Shown here in pieces: positions 42,500 through 55,843 of a stretch of DNA of 64,000 nt; position 1 is the first letter of the stretch, and each line of letters begins with the position of its first letter. The position numbers and the translations under genes were made by a program. The notes beneath the pieces are model-generated. The model was not told the origin of the DNA. It ran no database searches and saw only the letters and a list, made by a program, of their open reading frames with translations. Source of the DNA: Pseudomonas putida (GTDB taxonomy: Bacteria > Pseudomonadota > Gammaproteobacteria > Pseudomonadales > Pseudomonadaceae). The DNA is taken from contig NZ_JANHLK010000006.1 of NCBI RefSeq assembly GCF_028682635.1, positions 186,001-250,000 of the forward strand, read 5' to 3'.

Positions 42500-45400
42500 T
42501 CAGTCGAACATGAAGAGGGCATCATTGCTGAACTGCACTTCAAAGGTATTGGCTGGCATCGGCCGCCCGAACAGGTACCCCTGGACCTCGTCGCAACCGT
42601 GTTCCCTGAGGAAATCAAGCTGCTCCTGGGTTTCCACACCCTCGGCGATCACCGCCAGGTTGAGGCTGTGGGCCATGGCGATGATCGCCCGGGCGATCTG
42701 CGCATCCTGTTCGCCCGACGGCAGGCCGTCGACGAAGGTGCGGTCGATTTTCAGGACGTCGATCGGGAACTGCTTGAGGTAGTTGAGCGATGAATAGCCC
42801 GTGCCGAAGTCGTCGACCGCGATGCTCAGGCCAAGGTTTTTCAAGCCGGCGAGAATCTGCATGGCTTCGCTGACTTCGCGCATCAGGATACTTTCGGTCA
42901 GCTCCAGCTCCAGGCATGCCGGCGGCAGTCCGGTGTCCTTCAGGATGTTGGCGATCCGTGTGCCGAGCTGGCCGTCGGAGAACTGCCGGGCGGAGATGTT
43001 CACCGACACCTTCGGCACGCGCACCTTGGCCTGATGCCAGGTCTTGAGCTGACGGCAGGCCTCGCTGATCACCCAATCGCCGACATCCACCACCAGGCCG
43101 AGCTCTTCGAGCACCGGGATGAAGTCCCCCGGCGGCACCAGGCCGCGGCGCGGATGACGCCAGCGCAGCAAGGCTTCGGTACCGGTCAGGCGTTTGCCAT
43201 CGCCGCTGAATTGCGGTTGGTAATACAACACGAATTCGTTCTGTTCCAAGGCGTGTCGCAGGTCGCTTTCCAGTTCCAGGCGCTCCAGGGCGCTGGCGTT
43301 CATGTCCGCCTGATAGAACTGGAAGTTGTTCTTGCCGCGTTCCTTGGCGTGGTACATCGCGGTGTCGGCGTTTTTCATCAGTTGGCTGAGTTCATTGCCG
43401 TCCTGCGGGCTCAGGGCGATGCCGATACTGGCCGTGACGAAGAACTCGCGGCCTTCGAGCACGAAGGGTTTGACCAGGCTGGCGAGAATCTGCTCTGCCA
43501 CGTGAATCGCCCGGTTCAGGGCGATTTCACGGTTGGCCCGTGGTTGCAGGAGCAAGGTGAATTCATCGCCGCCCATGCGCGCTACGGTGTCGTCGTCGTC
43601 GACGCAACCGAGCAGGCGCGTGGCCATTTCCTTGAGCATGCGATCACCGGCGGCGTGGCCCAGGGAATCGTTGATCGGCTTGAAGCGGTCCAGGTCGAGG
43701 AACATCAACACCACCCAGGACTTCTGCCGCTCGGCGGCTTGCAGCGCGGTGTGCAGGCGATCCTGGAACAGCGTGCGGTTGGGCAGGTGGGTCAGGGCGT
43801 CGTAATAGGCCAGGCGGTGAATCCGTTGTTCACTGGCCTTGCGTTCGCTGATGTCGCTGAAAAAACACACGTAACTGGCCAGGTCGCCTTCATCGTCCAG
43901 TACCGCGGTTATGCCGACCCAGGCCGGATAATGCTCGCCATTGCGGCGCCTGAGCCACACTTCGCCTTCCCAGGTGCTGTGCTGGTTCAGTTGCTTGAGC
44001 ACGTAGCGCAAATGGGCTTCCTGCTGCTCGTCGACGGTGAGCATGTTCGGCAACTGGTCGAGTACCTGTTCCACGGCATACCCGCTGACACGGCTGAAGG
44101 CTTCGTTGGCCTGGACGATATAGCCGGCCGGGTCGGTGATCAGGATCGCCGAGGTCGAGTGCTCGAATACCGTGGCGGCCATTCGCAGGTCTTTCTCGGC
44201 CCGGCGTTGCTGGCTGATGTCGCGACCGACCCCCAGCACGCCCTCGAAGGCACCGTGTTCGTCCCAGACCAATACCAGCCGCAGTTCGATGGGAATCTTG
44301 CGCCCGTCGGCGCGCAGGCAGTCGAACAGAAACAGTTGGGTTTGCACCTGGCTGCGCAACAGGGCCAGTTGTTCGGGTTTATCCAGCGCTTTGCTGACGC
44401 GATCCATCAAGTGGTAGATGCCGCTCAGCTGTTGCGGATTGGCAATGGTCGATTGCCAGCCATTCTGGAAAATCCACTCCGCTTCATAGCCCAGCACTGC
44501 CTGCACCGACGGGCTGACATAGTTGAGCGCCATGCGGTTGTCGGTGGAGAAAATCACGTCGCTGATGCTTTCAGCGAGCATCCTGTAGCGCTGCTCGCTG
44601 TCGCGCAGCGACTCACTGGCTTCAATCTGCTCGGTAACGTCCTTGGCCACGCCGATGATGCGGGTGACCTGGTCATGCTTGTCCCGTGCCAGTGCCTGCT
44701 CGCGAATGTCGAAGCGCCGCCATTCGCCGTCACGGTGGCGAAAGCGCAACTGGCACTGCATCAATTGGCTGTAACCGCCTTGCCGCTGGCTCTGGCGCGA
44801 GCGGTGGTAGTAGTCGGCATCGTCGGGGTGCAGGAGGATTTCCCAGAAGTACTCGCCCATCTGCTGCAGTTCAGTGCGGTTGTAGCCCAGCGTCTGGCCC
44901 AGATGGTGGTTGCTGAAGATCATTCGCTGGCTGATCACGTCTTGCACGTAAAGGTGATCGGGCACGGTCCGCACGACGTCGGACCAGAAGCCTTCGCGCT
45001 CCTGCAGCGACAGCTCGATGAGCTTGCGGCTGGTGATATCGGTGATGCTCAGGATCACGGCCTTGAAGTCGTCCGGGTTTTGCGGCAGGCGCAACACCAG
45101 CCACAGGTGCTGGTCACGACCCCCGGCGTCCTGCAGCTTGATTTCCAGTTCAAGCTGCTGCTGTTGCTTGTGCACCGCTTCGAGGACCTGATTGCCGATG
45201 GCGCTGCCCGCCACGGGGTTGCCATCGATCAGCAGGTTCCACACTTGCTCACAGGTGTTGACGTTCAGCAGTTGCAGGGCGACCTGATTGACCTCGGTGA
45301 TGCGCAGTTCCTGCAACAATTGCCGGCGCAGGTTTGGTGTCCCCAGCCAGGTTTGCAGTTGCTCGTCGCGCAGCAACTGAGCCTTGTCGAACAGGCTGCG

Positions 45401-46348
45401 CAGGCCCGACATGTCGAGGACGCACAGGGCCACGCCAGTGCCTTCGAAAATCTCCTGGTAGCGTCGGCGACCTTCGTGCAGTTGGCGCTGGCGACGGCGC
45501 ATGTTCAGCAGGACGATGAACGGCAACATGGAAAAGGCCAGGCCCAGCAGGCATTTGCCGATGAAGGCCGGCAGCAGTTCCTCGAGTACTCGCTGACGAT
45601 CGAACAGGCCTCGTAGTTGCCAGTCGCTGCCGCTCAGTGGGACGGTCAGTACGCTGTTGGCCACATCGTCCTGGGTCAGGGTGCCCGGGTTGACCTGCGG
45701 CAACGCCTGGTCGCGGCTGATGATCTGGTGATTGAAGCGGTTTTCCACCAACCACAGCGGAGCCGCCGCCGTTTCATTGAGCTTGGTCAGGGAGGCGAAA
45801 AACGTCGGTTTGAAGCGCAAGGCCCAATAGCCGCGGTTGCTGCCGCTAGATTGATGCAACAGCAAATGCACTCGCGAGCCGTCGATGGCGTTGCTGTAAT
45901 AGTGGGGTTGTGCGCGACTGCGGCGCACCAGTTCCGCCAGATAGTCGGCATCTTCGCGGGTGCCAACCGTGTCACTGAGGATTCTTCCCGAGGGACTGAG
46001 CAGTGCGAGGCTCAGCAGGTCGGGCAGGGATTTTTGCAGTTTGCGCTGCAAGTCCAGTAGCTCGTCGGCACTTTGCGGCTGCTCGACAATCGGTAGCAGG
46101 TTGAGGGCGATCTGCGCGTTGAGCGCCATGTTCAGGCTGACTTGCGTGGCCAGGTCGGCGGTGTAGTCGATGGTGGCCTGGCGCTTGCTCTTCTGGGTTT
46201 CGCGCAGCTGATCCAGCAATTGCCAGAACAGCAATGCGAGCAGCAGCAACACCAACATCGCCAAAGCGCCCTTGAGTGTGCCGCGCATGGGCGAGCCGGG
46301 TGCAACAGTCGGTGCACGGGTGATCAGGGACGGAGGGACACTGGACAA
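42500..46348 (-). CDS. morA: GGDEF-EAL c-di-GMP enzyme with PAS domains, MorA-like
   Basis: A 1282-residue membrane protein. Transmembrane helices at about 27-46 and 263-283 bracket a periplasmic sensor of about 215 residues. Three to four PAS domains follow (roughly 290-845), then a GGDEF domain with intact GGDEF at about 926-930 and an EAL domain with intact EALLRW at about 1058. It can therefore both make and degrade c-di-GMP. MorA controls flagellar timing, motility and biofilm in Pseudomonas, and lies near glyA as here. With mapZ 10 kb away the region holds a c-di-GMP enzyme and a receptor. Confidence 0.9.
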   Translation of the reverse strand: MSSVPPSLITRAPTVAPGSPMRGTLKGALAMLVLLLLALLFWQLLDQLRETQKSKRQATIDYTADLATQVSLNMALNAQIALNLLPIVEQPQSADELLDLQRKLQKSLPDLLSLALLSPSGRILSDTVGTREDADYLAELVRRSRAQPHYYSNAIDGSRVHLLLHQSSGSNRGYWALRFKPTFFASLTKLNETAAAPLWLVENRFNHQIISRDQALPQVNPGTLTQDDVANSVLTVPLSGSDWQLRGLFDRQRVLEELLPAFIGKCLLGLAFSMLPFIVLLNMRRRQRQLHEGRRRYQEIFEGTGVALCVLDMSGLRSLFDKAQLLRDEQLQTWLGTPNLRRQLLQELRITEVNQVALQLLNVNTCEQVWNLLIDGNPVAGSAIGNQVLEAVHKQQQQLELEIKLQDAGGRDQHLWLVLRLPQNPDDFKAVILSITDITSRKLIELSLQEREGFWSDVVRTVPDHLYVQDVISQRMIFSNHHLGQTLGYNRTELQQMGEYFWEILLHPDDADYYHRSRQSQRQGGYSQLMQCQLRFRHRDGEWRRFDIREQALARDKHDQVTRIIGVAKDVTEQIEASESLRDSEQRYRMLAESISDVIFSTDNRMALNYVSPSVQAVLGYEAEWIFQNGWQSTIANPQQLSGIYHLMDRVSKALDKPEQLALLRSQVQTQLFLFDCLRADGRKIPIELRLVLVWDEHGAFEGVLGVGRDISQQRRAEKDLRMAATVFEHSTSAILITDPAGYIVQANEAFSRVSGYAVEQVLDQLPNMLTVDEQQEAHLRYVLKQLNQHSTWEGEVWLRRRNGEHYPAWVGITAVLDDEGDLASYVCFFSDISERKASEQRIHRLAYYDALTHLPNRTLFQDRLHTALQAAERQKSWVVLMFLDLDRFKPINDSLGHAAGDRMLKEMATRLLGCVDDDDTVARMGGDEFTLLLQPRANREIALNRAIHVAEQILASLVKPFVLEGREFFVTASIGIALSPQDGNELSQLMKNADTAMYHAKERGKNNFQFYQADMNASALERLELESDLRHALEQNEFVLYYQPQFSGDGKRLTGTEALLRWRHPRRGLVPPGDFIPVLEELGLVVDVGDWVISEACRQLKTWHQAKVRVPKVSVNISARQFSDGQLGTRIANILKDTGLPPACLELELTESILMREVSEAMQILAGLKNLGLSIAVDDFGTGYSSLNYLKQFPIDVLKIDRTFVDGLPSGEQDAQIARAIIAMAHSLNLAVIAEGVETQEQLDFLREHGCDEVQGYLFGRPMPANTFEVQFSNDALFMFD

Positions 46349-46634
46349 ACTGTAATCCTGCGGTTTGGCTGGACTGGCGCGACGTGCACTATAAGCCGGA
46401 CGCCCGAAGGGCGGCTAGCATGCCTTGAGTTGTGGCAAAGTGCCAGTCCCGCTCGGCTGGACTGCCATCTGTCATTAAGGTAGCTTTGCCGGTTACGCGG
46501 GAGCGTTCCAGCTCCTAGAATCAGACTTTTTTCAGCGCATACGCATTGGCCTCGTCAAGCGTACAGCGCGCATGGTCTGGCCAGGCCTCGCCTGCACCCT
46601 AATCATTTCATCAGTCACTGACCCAAGGTTCTCC

Positions 46635-48299
46635 ATGGCTCAATACGTATTCACCATGCATCGGCTGGGCAAAGTTGTTCCACCGAAGCGGGAAATCCTG
46701 AAAAACATCTCCTTGTCGTTCTTCCCGGGCGCCAAGATCGGCGTGCTCGGCCTCAACGGTTCGGGTAAGTCCACCCTGTTGAAAATCATGGCAGGCGTCG
46801 ACACCGAGTTCGACGGCGAAGCCCGTCCGATGCCGGACCTGAACATCGGCTACCTGCCGCAAGAGCCGCAACTGGACCCGACCAAGACCGTGCGTGAAGT
46901 GGTCGAGGAAGCGGTCAGCGTGATCAAGGATGCCCAGGCACGCCTGGACGAGGTTTACGCGGCCTACGCCGATCCGGATGCCGACTTCGACAAGCTGGCA
47001 GCCGAACAGGCCAAGCTCGAAGCCATCCTGCAGGCCAGCGACGGCCACAACCTGGAGCGTCAGCTGGAAGTCGCCGCCGATGCGCTGCGCCTGCCGGCCT
47101 GGGATGCCAAGGTTGAAGTCCTCTCCGGTGGTGAAAAACGTCGCGTGGCCCTGTGCCGCCTGCTGCTGTCCGCCCCGGACATGCTGCTGCTCGACGAACC
47201 GACCAACCACCTGGACGCCGATTCGGTTGCGTGGCTGGAGCACTTCCTGCACGACTTCCCGGGCACCGTGGTCGCGATCACGCACGACCGTTACTTCCTG
47301 GACAACGTCGCTGGCTGGATTCTGGAACTTGACCGCGGCGCGGGCATTCCTTACGAGGGCAACTATTCGGGTTGGCTGGAAGCCAAGTCCGATCGTCTGG
47401 CTGCCGAATCCAAGCAGCAGTCGGCTCACGAAAAAGCCATGAAGGAAGAACTGGAGTGGGTGCGCAAAGGCGCCAAGGCCCGCCAGTCGAAATCCAAGGC
47501 ACGTCTGCAACGCTTCGAAGAAATGCAATCGCAGGAATTCCAGAAGCGCAGCGAAACCAACGAGATCTACATTCCGGCCGGTCCACGCCTGGGCGACAAG
47601 GTCATCGAGTTCAAGAACGTCACCAAGGGCTATGGCGATCGCGTGTTGATCGACAACCTGTCGTTCTCCATGCCGAAAGGCGCCATCGTTGGCGTGATCG
47701 GCGGTAACGGTGCCGGTAAATCGACCCTGTTCCGCATGCTGATGGGCAAGGAAACTCCGGATTCGGGCAGCATCGAAGTCGGCGAAACCGTGCAGCTGGC
47801 CTGCGTCGACCAGAGCCGCGAAGACCTGGACGGCAGCAAGACCGTGTTCCAGCAGATCTCCGACGGTTCCGACCAGATCCGCATCGGCAACTACGAGATC
47901 CCGTCGCGCACTTACGTGGGCCGCTTCAACTTCAAGGGCGGTGACCAACAGAAGTTCGTCAAGGACCTGTCCGGTGGTGAGCGTGGTCGCTTGCACCTGG
48001 CCCTGACCCTGAAAGAGGGCGGCAACGTCCTGCTGCTCGACGAACCGTCCAACGACCTCGACGTTGAAACCCTGCGTTCCCTGGAAGAAGCCCTGCTGGA
48101 CTTCCCGGGCGCCGCCATTGTGATCTCCCACGATCGGTGGTTCCTTGACCGCGTCGCGACTCACATCCTGGCGTACGAAGACGACTCGCAAGCGGTGTTC
48201 TTCGAAGGTAACTACACCGAATACGAAGCCGATCGCAAAAAGCGTCTTGGCGAAGCCGCTGCCCAGCCGCACCGGGTACGCCACAAGAAACTGGCCTGA
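46635..48299 (+). CDS. ettA: Energy-dependent translational throttle EttA (ABC-F)
   Basis: A 554-residue ABC-F protein with two ATPase cassettes: Walker [10 protein letters not shown] and GGNGAGKST, signatures LSGGEKRR and LSGGERGR, and the linker rich in K/R and E between them (about residues 240-320). EttA binds the ribosomal E site and gates the first elongation step according to ATP/ADP ratio. The ATG at 46635 (MAQYVFTM) is the standard start; upstream frame codons are not used. Confidence 0.97.
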   Translation: MAQYVFTMHRLGKVVPPKREILKNISLSFFPGAKIGVLGLNGSGKSTLLKIMAGVDTEFDGEARPMPDLNIGYLPQEPQLDPTKTVREVVEEAVSVIKDAQARLDEVYAAYADPDADFDKLAAEQAKLEAILQASDGHNLERQLEVAADALRLPAWDAKVEVLSGGEKRRVALCRLLLSAPDMLLLDEPTNHLDADSVAWLEHFLHDFPGTVVAITHDRYFLDNVAGWILELDRGAGIPYEGNYSGWLEAKSDRLAAESKQQSAHEKAMKEELEWVRKGAKARQSKSKARLQRFEEMQSQEFQKRSETNEIYIPAGPRLGDKVIEFKNVTKGYGDRVLIDNLSFSMPKGAIVGVIGGNGAGKSTLFRMLMGKETPDSGSIEVGETVQLACVDQSREDLDGSKTVFQQISDGSDQIRIGNYEIPSRTYVGRFNFKGGDQQKFVKDLSGGERGRLHLALTLKEGGNVLLLDEPSNDLDVETLRSLEEALLDFPGAAIVISHDRWFLDRVATHILAYEDDSQAVFFEGNYTEYEADRKKRLGEAAAQPHRVRHKKLA

Positions 48300-48322
48300 T
48301 TCGGGTTGGTGGCATGAAAAAG

Positions 48323-48348
48323 CGGAGCCTTCGGGCTCCGTTTTTTTT
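48323..48348 (+). terminator. Terminator of ettA
   Basis: CGGAGCC-TTCG-GGCTCCG with a stable UUCG tetraloop and eight Ts. Confidence 0.95.
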
Positions 48349-48381
48349 AGCGTGTTTATTCACTGGCACCGAGTCTCGTTC

Positions 48382-48447
48382 TTCGCGAGCAAGCCCGCTC
48401 CCACCTCTTGAAATGCGTTCCCCTGTGGGAGCGGGCTTGCTCGCGAA
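48382..48447. repeat. Paired inverted REP element
   Basis: TTCGCGAGCAAGCCCGCTCCCAC and its reverse complement (same unit as 7264-7351) separated by 20 bp, in the gap between ettA and gdhA. Confidence 0.9.
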
Positions 48448-48628
48448 GGCGGGCTAACTGATGGTGCAAAACTGGATTTTGAAATCCCTGTTTGGGTGCA
48501 AAAACACCGCGGAAACAGGGTTAATTTATATCCTGTGCACCATTTAATTTCATAAAAGCGACATTCTGCGCTGTTCCTGTGCGCGATTGGTTTGTTAAAG
48601 TCCGGCTCAAATCTTCCAACGACAATAA

Positions 48629-50475
<1,847 letters not shown>

Positions 50476-50526
50476 GGTTTTCTCCCGTTATAGGGGTTAG
50501 GCCATGGTTGCAGGCATTTGGTTGCG

Positions 50527-52380
50527 TCAGTAGTGATACCACTTCACCTCAAGCATCACTTCATTCTCGGGCGTGGCCAGGTGGCTGAATTCGCGCTGGG
50601 CACTCAGGCGCAGACCGAGGTTGCGCGACAATTCCCACTGCTGGTTCAGGCTCAGGCTACGGCGCACTTCACCGTTGGTGAAGAAATCGCCTTTCGCCTC
50701 CAGGCTCAGATTCCCCAGCGGGTTTTTCCACAGCAGACCCGTGTTGAAACCCGCCGCCGGAGAGATGAATTCGGCGAAATCATTGTTGTGCTCCACGCGC
50801 ACGGTGCCCAGGGCAAAACCGAGGGTGTCGTCGGCCAGTTGCCAGGTTCCACCGCCTCCACCATTGACGTGGCTGACCAGGGTTTCATCATCATGCTTGC
50901 CCGGCACCCGCTCCAGGCCACCGGTGACCTGCCACGACAGCGGTTGCAGCAACTCGTTGCGCGGGGTCAGGGAGCGAATCGTCGCCAGGTCCAGTTGCTG
51001 CACTTGCCAGTCATTGCCTTCGTACTGGCGCAGTTTCAATTGCAGGATTTCGATCTGAGCGCCGAGGGGGAAGCTTTCGGCGTTGTCGTTGAGGTCGTGA
51101 TAGGCCATGCGCAGGCCGTACTCGCCAAAGGCACGATCACCGCGGGTGCCGAGGCCGGCCTGCCAGGTGCGGGATTCGTGGCCATCTTCCGGAAGCCCGG
51201 GTTGCGGGATATCGAGCTCTGGTGCGGGGTTCTGGTTGATCGCCCGCAGCAGTTCGAAACTGCGCTGTGCCCGTTGCGGGTCGCGCTCCTGACCATTGGC
51301 GCGGTAGCGCTCCAGTCGATAGGCCGCATCGATGATCAACGCTTGGCGCGCGCGGGGTTGTGCCTTGAATTCGGGTGTTTGCAGTTGCTTCTGGTCAGCA
51401 CTGACTTTCAGCACCCACTGCTGTTCTTCGTCGGTCAGTGTCTCGGCGCGACTCAGCAGTTCGCGCTCGCGGGAAGGGCGGTACTGGATGGACTCCACCA
51501 GCCCGGCTTCTTTTACGGCCTTGACGGTGTCTGTGGGAATGGCGGTCAGCGGGAATTGCCCGGTCAGGCGCAGGCTCGGGCGCGCCACTTGCAGCAGTTC
51601 CAGCAGGCGATAGGAGCAGTTTTCGTCGAAGAAGAAATAATCGAACTGAATCTGTTTCAGCTCCCAGACGTGCTCGACCATCCGCGCCGTTTCCTGCTGG
51701 GTCAGGTTCAGCCGGTACTCCCACAAGTCGCGGTTTTCGAGGCTGCGGTATTCCGAGAGTTTTTCCTGGTAAGGCACTAGTGCAAACAGTCCCGGATAGC
51801 CACCCATCAAGCCTTTCCATGCGTACAGGATGCTGTTGTCCGACCCCTCGATGTAGGCGCCGAAGTTGATCGCGTAACTGAGCAGCGAGGTCTTGTCGCT
51901 TTGTACATCGGCCTGATCGATGCGCAGCAGCGTGTGGCCGAACATCGATGACGGGCTGTTCAGGTAGGCTGCCGGAAAGATCATCACCGCGCTGTGGGGC
52001 GAGACGTCCTTGAACCATTGCTTGAATTCGGGGCAGTCCGGTGCCGGAAGATCGGTCAGGTTGAGCTGCGCTTTCAGCCAGCGGGTACGGGCCGGATAGA
52101 CGCATTGCGCATGCTGTTCACCCGCACTGGCAGGGGCGTACAGCGCTTGCACGGTGGCTGCCAGTTCATGGTCCGAATGTTCATTGCCATCGGCGGCGAG
52201 AAAGAATTTTTTGTCGCTGACATAGCTGCGCCAGCCACCAAGCTTGGCGGTTTCGTAGTGACCGAGGGAGATCCAGAAAGGATCGTTGGCCAGCTGCTGC
52301 AAACGTTGGGGATCGATATGAGGCGCGGCGGACAGCGGGGCGCAGACACAGAGCGCCAGCCAGGCAAGGCGTTTGAGCAT
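50527..52380 (-). CDS. Secreted/outer-membrane DUF4105 protein
   Basis: A 617-residue protein with a signal peptide (MLKRLAWLALCVCAPLSAA). Residues about 110-290 contain the DUF4105 (Lnb-like N-terminal) domain with HTLLRI, then SYAINFGA, ENCSYRLLELLQ. The rest alternates short amphipathic strands and ends KWYHY with a terminal aromatic, as in an outer-membrane barrel. Family function is unclear. I took the ATG at 52380; a GTG 13 codons upstream is possible. Confidence 0.8.
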   Translation of the reverse strand: MLKRLAWLALCVCAPLSAAPHIDPQRLQQLANDPFWISLGHYETAKLGGWRSYVSDKKFFLAADGNEHSDHELAATVQALYAPASAGEQHAQCVYPARTRWLKAQLNLTDLPAPDCPEFKQWFKDVSPHSAVMIFPAAYLNSPSSMFGHTLLRIDQADVQSDKTSLLSYAINFGAYIEGSDNSILYAWKGLMGGYPGLFALVPYQEKLSEYRSLENRDLWEYRLNLTQQETARMVEHVWELKQIQFDYFFFDENCSYRLLELLQVARPSLRLTGQFPLTAIPTDTVKAVKEAGLVESIQYRPSRERELLSRAETLTDEEQQWVLKVSADQKQLQTPEFKAQPRARQALIIDAAYRLERYRANGQERDPQRAQRSFELLRAINQNPAPELDIPQPGLPEDGHESRTWQAGLGTRGDRAFGEYGLRMAYHDLNDNAESFPLGAQIEILQLKLRQYEGNDWQVQQLDLATIRSLTPRNELLQPLSWQVTGGLERVPGKHDDETLVSHVNGGGGGTWQLADDTLGFALGTVRVEHNNDFAEFISPAAGFNTGLLWKNPLGNLSLEAKGDFFTNGEVRRSLSLNQQWELSRNLGLRLSAQREFSHLATPENEVMLEVKWYHY

Positions 52381-52435
52381 AAGTGGCAACTTGAACAGGA
52401 AAAAATAAAGACCCAGCACAATGGATGCAATTCAA

Positions 52436-52537
52436 CTGTAGGAGCTGGCTTGCCAGCGATGGTCGTTAACGATGACGCGTGTTGACTGGATGAACACAGC
52501 GCCTATGAGGCCATCGCTGGCTAGCCAGCTCCTACAG
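52436..52537. repeat. Paired inverted REP element
   Basis: CTGTAGGAGCTGGCTTGCCAGCGATGG and its near reverse complement, 102 bp overall, upstream of the DUF4105 gene. Confidence 0.85.
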
Positions 52538-52576
52538 TTGCATGACATTACCCAAAGAGGGGCAGGTCCAAAAAAT

Positions 52577-52604
52577 AAAACCCCGCTTCTCGAAAGAAGC
52601 GGGG
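52577..52604 (-). terminator. Terminator of the DUF3015 gene
   Basis: CCCCGCTTCT-CGAA-AGAAGCGGGG stem with A-runs on the left (U-tract on the minus strand). Confidence 0.9.
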
Positions 52605-52614
52605 CGGGTCGAGC

Positions 52615-53103
52615 TTATGCCTGAGTGGCGTACTTGGCCAGACGAGGATCGCTCTTCAGAACGGCCAGGGTGTTGGTATGCACATCTTCCGCGGTCACGT
52701 CAGCCTTGCTGAAGATCTGCTGGAAGTGCTCGTGAGTGACAGCGGCGAAGTGCGCACGGTCTTCCGGCGCCACGCCCAGTACCACGGCGTAGGTGGTCAG
52801 CGCTTCGCCCTGACCTTTAGCCATGTCTTCGGACAGCTCGTTCATCATGCCATTCATGGCAAACCAGGATTTGCCGCCATAGGTCAGCGACGCGTTGGTC
52901 GAGCAACCGTTGGTACCAGAAGTCATACCGAAAGTTGCGTTGCCGGAAGTGCCGTTGGTGGTGGATGCCAGGAAGTGAGCCGGGGTGCCACGCTGACCTT
53001 CGAACAGCATGTTGCCCCAACCGCAATCCGGACCGCCTGGCGCCTGCGCCATGGCGTTGATGGATACAGCGGTGAAGAGAGTACCGAGAAGAATCCGTTT
53101 CAT
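52615..53103 (-). CDS. Secreted DUF3015 protein
   Basis: A 162-residue protein with signal peptide MKRILLGTLFTAVSINAMA and a mature periplasmic part containing GPDCGWGNMLFEGQRG, STTNGTSGN and a SWFAMNGMMNELSEDMAKGQGE helix. This matches the DUF3015 family, which is common in marine and soil proteobacteria with no known role. It stands alone with its own terminator; the codon use suggests decent expression. Confidence 0.85.
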   Translation of the reverse strand: MKRILLGTLFTAVSINAMAQAPGGPDCGWGNMLFEGQRGTPAHFLASTTNGTSGNATFGMTSGTNGCSTNASLTYGGKSWFAMNGMMNELSEDMAKGQGEALTTYAVVLGVAPEDRAHFAAVTHEHFQQIFSKADVTAEDVHTNTLAVLKSDPRLAKYATQA

Positions 53104-53383
53104 AGCTTTTTTCTCTTTGTGTGCATACCAATGGACAAGGGTGCTGGCGCCTACCTGACACCAGTTGGGCCGGTTATTAGTCCAGCCGCGCAGTTTGGAG
53201 TTTAGGCACGATCCCGGGGTTCCGTGATTTTTTGCTAAAACTTCACTGCAATCGCGGATTTGCCCCCGGCCCGCCTGGGGCTGGTGGCTTGTCTATGCTT
53301 TGCCATGAGGCGCGCCTTGCAAGTGAGGTATGGGCAGCGCCAGAATGCCGCTATCTGCCCCGCCTGATTGTTAAGGAAGCCCG

Positions 53384-55822
53384 ATGCCTGATCCTGTTGC
53401 TGCCAGCTTGCGTCTAGCGCCCGAAGCGCTGACCCGTCCGTTTTCCGCTGAACAGTTCAGCTTCTCTACCACCAATGATCTGGAGCCCTTTCGCGGTGTG
53501 CTTGGCCAGGAACGCGCGGTCGAAGCCTTGCAGTTCGGTGTGGCCATGCCACGCCCCGGTTACAACGTATTCGTCATGGGCGAGCCTGGCACCGGTCGCT
53601 TCTCGTTCGTCAAACGCTACCTGAAGGCCGAAGGCAAGCGCCTGCAGACCCCGGCGGACTGGGTCTACGTCAATAATTTCGATGAACCGCGCGAACCGCG
53701 CGCCCTGGAGTTGCCGTCGGGCACCGCCGGTGCCTTCATCGGTGATATCAACGGCTTGATCGACAACCTGCTGGCGACCTTTCCGGCGGTGTTCGAGCAC
53801 CCGTCCTACCAGCAGAAAAAAAGCGCCATCGACCGCGCCTTCAACCAGCGCTACGACAAGGCGCTGGACGTGATCGAGCGGCTGGCGCTGGAAAAAGAGG
53901 TCGCGCTGTACCGCGACAGCAGCAACATCGCCTTCACGCCGATGCTCGAGGGCAAGGCGCTGGACGAGGCGGAGTTCGCCCAATTGCCGGAAGCCGAGCG
54001 CGAACGCTTTCATGAGGATATTTCCAATCTCGAAGAGCGCCTGAACGAGGAGCTCGCCAGCCTGCCGCAATGGAAGCGCGAATCGAGCAATCAACTGCGC
54101 CATCTCAACGAAGAGACCATTACCCTGGCTCTGCAGCCATTGCTGTCGCCGTTGTCGGAGAAATACGCCGAGAACGCCGCGGTGTGCGGTTACCTGCAAG
54201 CGATGCAGGTGTATCTGCTCAAGACCGTGGTCGAGCAACTGGTCGACGACAGCAAGACCGATGCGGTCGCCCGCAAGCTGCTGGAGGAGCAATACGCGCC
54301 GAGCCTGGTGGTCGGGCATTCGGCCAGTGGTGGCGCGCCCGTGGTGTTCGAGCCGCATCCGACCTACGAAAACCTGTTCGGCCGCATCGAGTACAGCACC
54401 GACCAGGGCGCGCTCTACACCACCTATCGGCAACTGCGACCGGGTGCGTTGCACCGGGCCAATGGCGGCTTCCTGATCCTGGAAGCGGATAAGATGCTCA
54501 GCGAACCGTTCGTGTGGGATGCGCTGAAGCGCGCCCTGCAATCGCGCAAACTGAAAATGGAATCGCCACTGGGCGAGATGGGCCGTTTCGCCACCGTCAC
54601 CCTGACGCCGCAGCACATTCCATTGCAGGTCAAGGTCGTCATCATCGGCGCCCGCCAGCTCTACTACACGTTGCAAGACCTCGATCCGGACTTCCAGGAA
54701 ATGTTTCGCGTCCTGGTGGATTTCGATGAAGACATTCCGATGGTCGACGAGAGCCTGGAGCAGTTCGCCCAGTTGCTCAAGACCCGAACTTCCGAGGAAG
54801 GCATGGCGCCGTTGACCGCCGATGCAGTGGCGCGCCTGGCAACCTACAGCGCTCGGCTGGCGGAGCATCAGGGACGCTTGTCGGCGCGCATCGGCGATCT
54901 GTTCCAGCTGGTCAGCGAGGCAGACTTCATACGTCACCTGGCCGGCGATGAGATGACCGACGCCGGGCACATCGAGCGCGCGCTCAAGGCCAAGGCCACC
55001 CGCACGGGACGTGTGTCGGCGCGGATTCTAGATGACATGCTGGCGGGGATCATCCTGATCGACACCGCGGGCGCGGCGGTCGGCAAGTGCAACGGCCTGA
55101 CAGTGCTGGAAGTCGGTGACTCGGCCTTCGGTGTACCGGCGCGGATTTCCGCCACGGTGTACCCGGGTGGTAGCGGCATCGTCGACATCGAGCGTGAGGT
55201 CAACCTCGGTCAACCGATTCACTCCAAAGGGGTGATGATCCTCACCGGTTACCTGGGCAGTCGTTACGCCCAGGAGTTTCCGCTGGCGATCTCCGCGAGC
55301 ATCGCGCTGGAGCAGTCCTACGGTTACGTCGACGGTGACAGTGCGTCCCTGGGCGAGGCGTGCACCCTGATCTCGGCCTTGTCGAAAACCCCGCTCAAGC
55401 AGTGCTTTGCGATTACCGGCTCGATCAACCAGTTCGGTGAAGTGCAGGCCGTGGGCGGCGTCAACGAGAAGATCGAAGGCTTCTTCCGTCTCTGCGAAGC
55501 CCGCGGGCTGACGGGCGAGCAAGGCGCGATCATACCCCACGCCAACGTCGCCACCTTGATGCTCGATGAGAAAGTGCTGGCGGCGGTGCGCGCCGGTCAG
55601 TTCCATGTCTATGCCGTGCGCCAGGCTGACGAGGCGCTGAGCCTGCTGGTGGGCGAGCCGGCGGGCGAGCCCGATGAGAATGGCGAGTTCCCTGAAGGCA
55701 GCGTCAACGCACGGGTGGTGGAGCGCTTGCGGGTGATCGCGGAGATGATCAGCGAGGAAGATCTGAAAGAGGCTGAAAAGGAAATGGCGGTCGAGGCGCT
55801 GGTGGAGGCCAAGCCGGCCTGA
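53384..55822 (+). CDS. Lon-like ATP-dependent protease (LonB/YcbZ/AsrA group)
   Basis: An 812-residue AAA-protease. The ATPase begins with GQERAVEALQFG; the P-loop reads GEPGTGRFS (residues 66-74), with Arg72 where Walker A has Lys. A long helical insertion (about 130-280) precedes Walker B (FLILEADKM). The C-terminal Lon domain keeps the Ser653 (DGDS) / Lys696 (NEK) dyad, 43 residues apart as in E. coli Lon. P. aeruginosa AsrA, an aminoglycoside-stress protease, is of this type. The start at 53384 follows AAGGAAGCCCG. Confidence 0.88.
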   Translation: MPDPVAASLRLAPEALTRPFSAEQFSFSTTNDLEPFRGVLGQERAVEALQFGVAMPRPGYNVFVMGEPGTGRFSFVKRYLKAEGKRLQTPADWVYVNNFDEPREPRALELPSGTAGAFIGDINGLIDNLLATFPAVFEHPSYQQKKSAIDRAFNQRYDKALDVIERLALEKEVALYRDSSNIAFTPMLEGKALDEAEFAQLPEAERERFHEDISNLEERLNEELASLPQWKRESSNQLRHLNEETITLALQPLLSPLSEKYAENAAVCGYLQAMQVYLLKTVVEQLVDDSKTDAVARKLLEEQYAPSLVVGHSASGGAPVVFEPHPTYENLFGRIEYSTDQGALYTTYRQLRPGALHRANGGFLILEADKMLSEPFVWDALKRALQSRKLKMESPLGEMGRFATVTLTPQHIPLQVKVVIIGARQLYYTLQDLDPDFQEMFRVLVDFDEDIPMVDESLEQFAQLLKTRTSEEGMAPLTADAVARLATYSARLAEHQGRLSARIGDLFQLVSEADFIRHLAGDEMTDAGHIERALKAKATRTGRVSARILDDMLAGIILIDTAGAAVGKCNGLTVLEVGDSAFGVPARISATVYPGGSGIVDIEREVNLGQPIHSKGVMILTGYLGSRYAQEFPLAISASIALEQSYGYVDGDSASLGEACTLISALSKTPLKQCFAITGSINQFGEVQAVGGVNEKIEGFFRLCEARGLTGEQGAIIPHANVATLMLDEKVLAAVRAGQFHVYAVRQADEALSLLVGEPAGEPDENGEFPEGSVNARVVERLRVIAEMISEEDLKEAEKEMAVEALVEAKPA

Positions 55823-55843
55823 CCCTGAGACTCCCCGATCCAC

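Noticed and set aside
43034..45616. 860-codon plus-strand frame opposite morA
   Set aside because: MorA shows intact GGDEF, EAL and PAS motifs. The antisense frame has no recognisable domain or start signal.
46611..48284. 557-codon minus-strand frame opposite ettA
   Set aside because: Both ABC cassettes of EttA are perfect on the plus strand.
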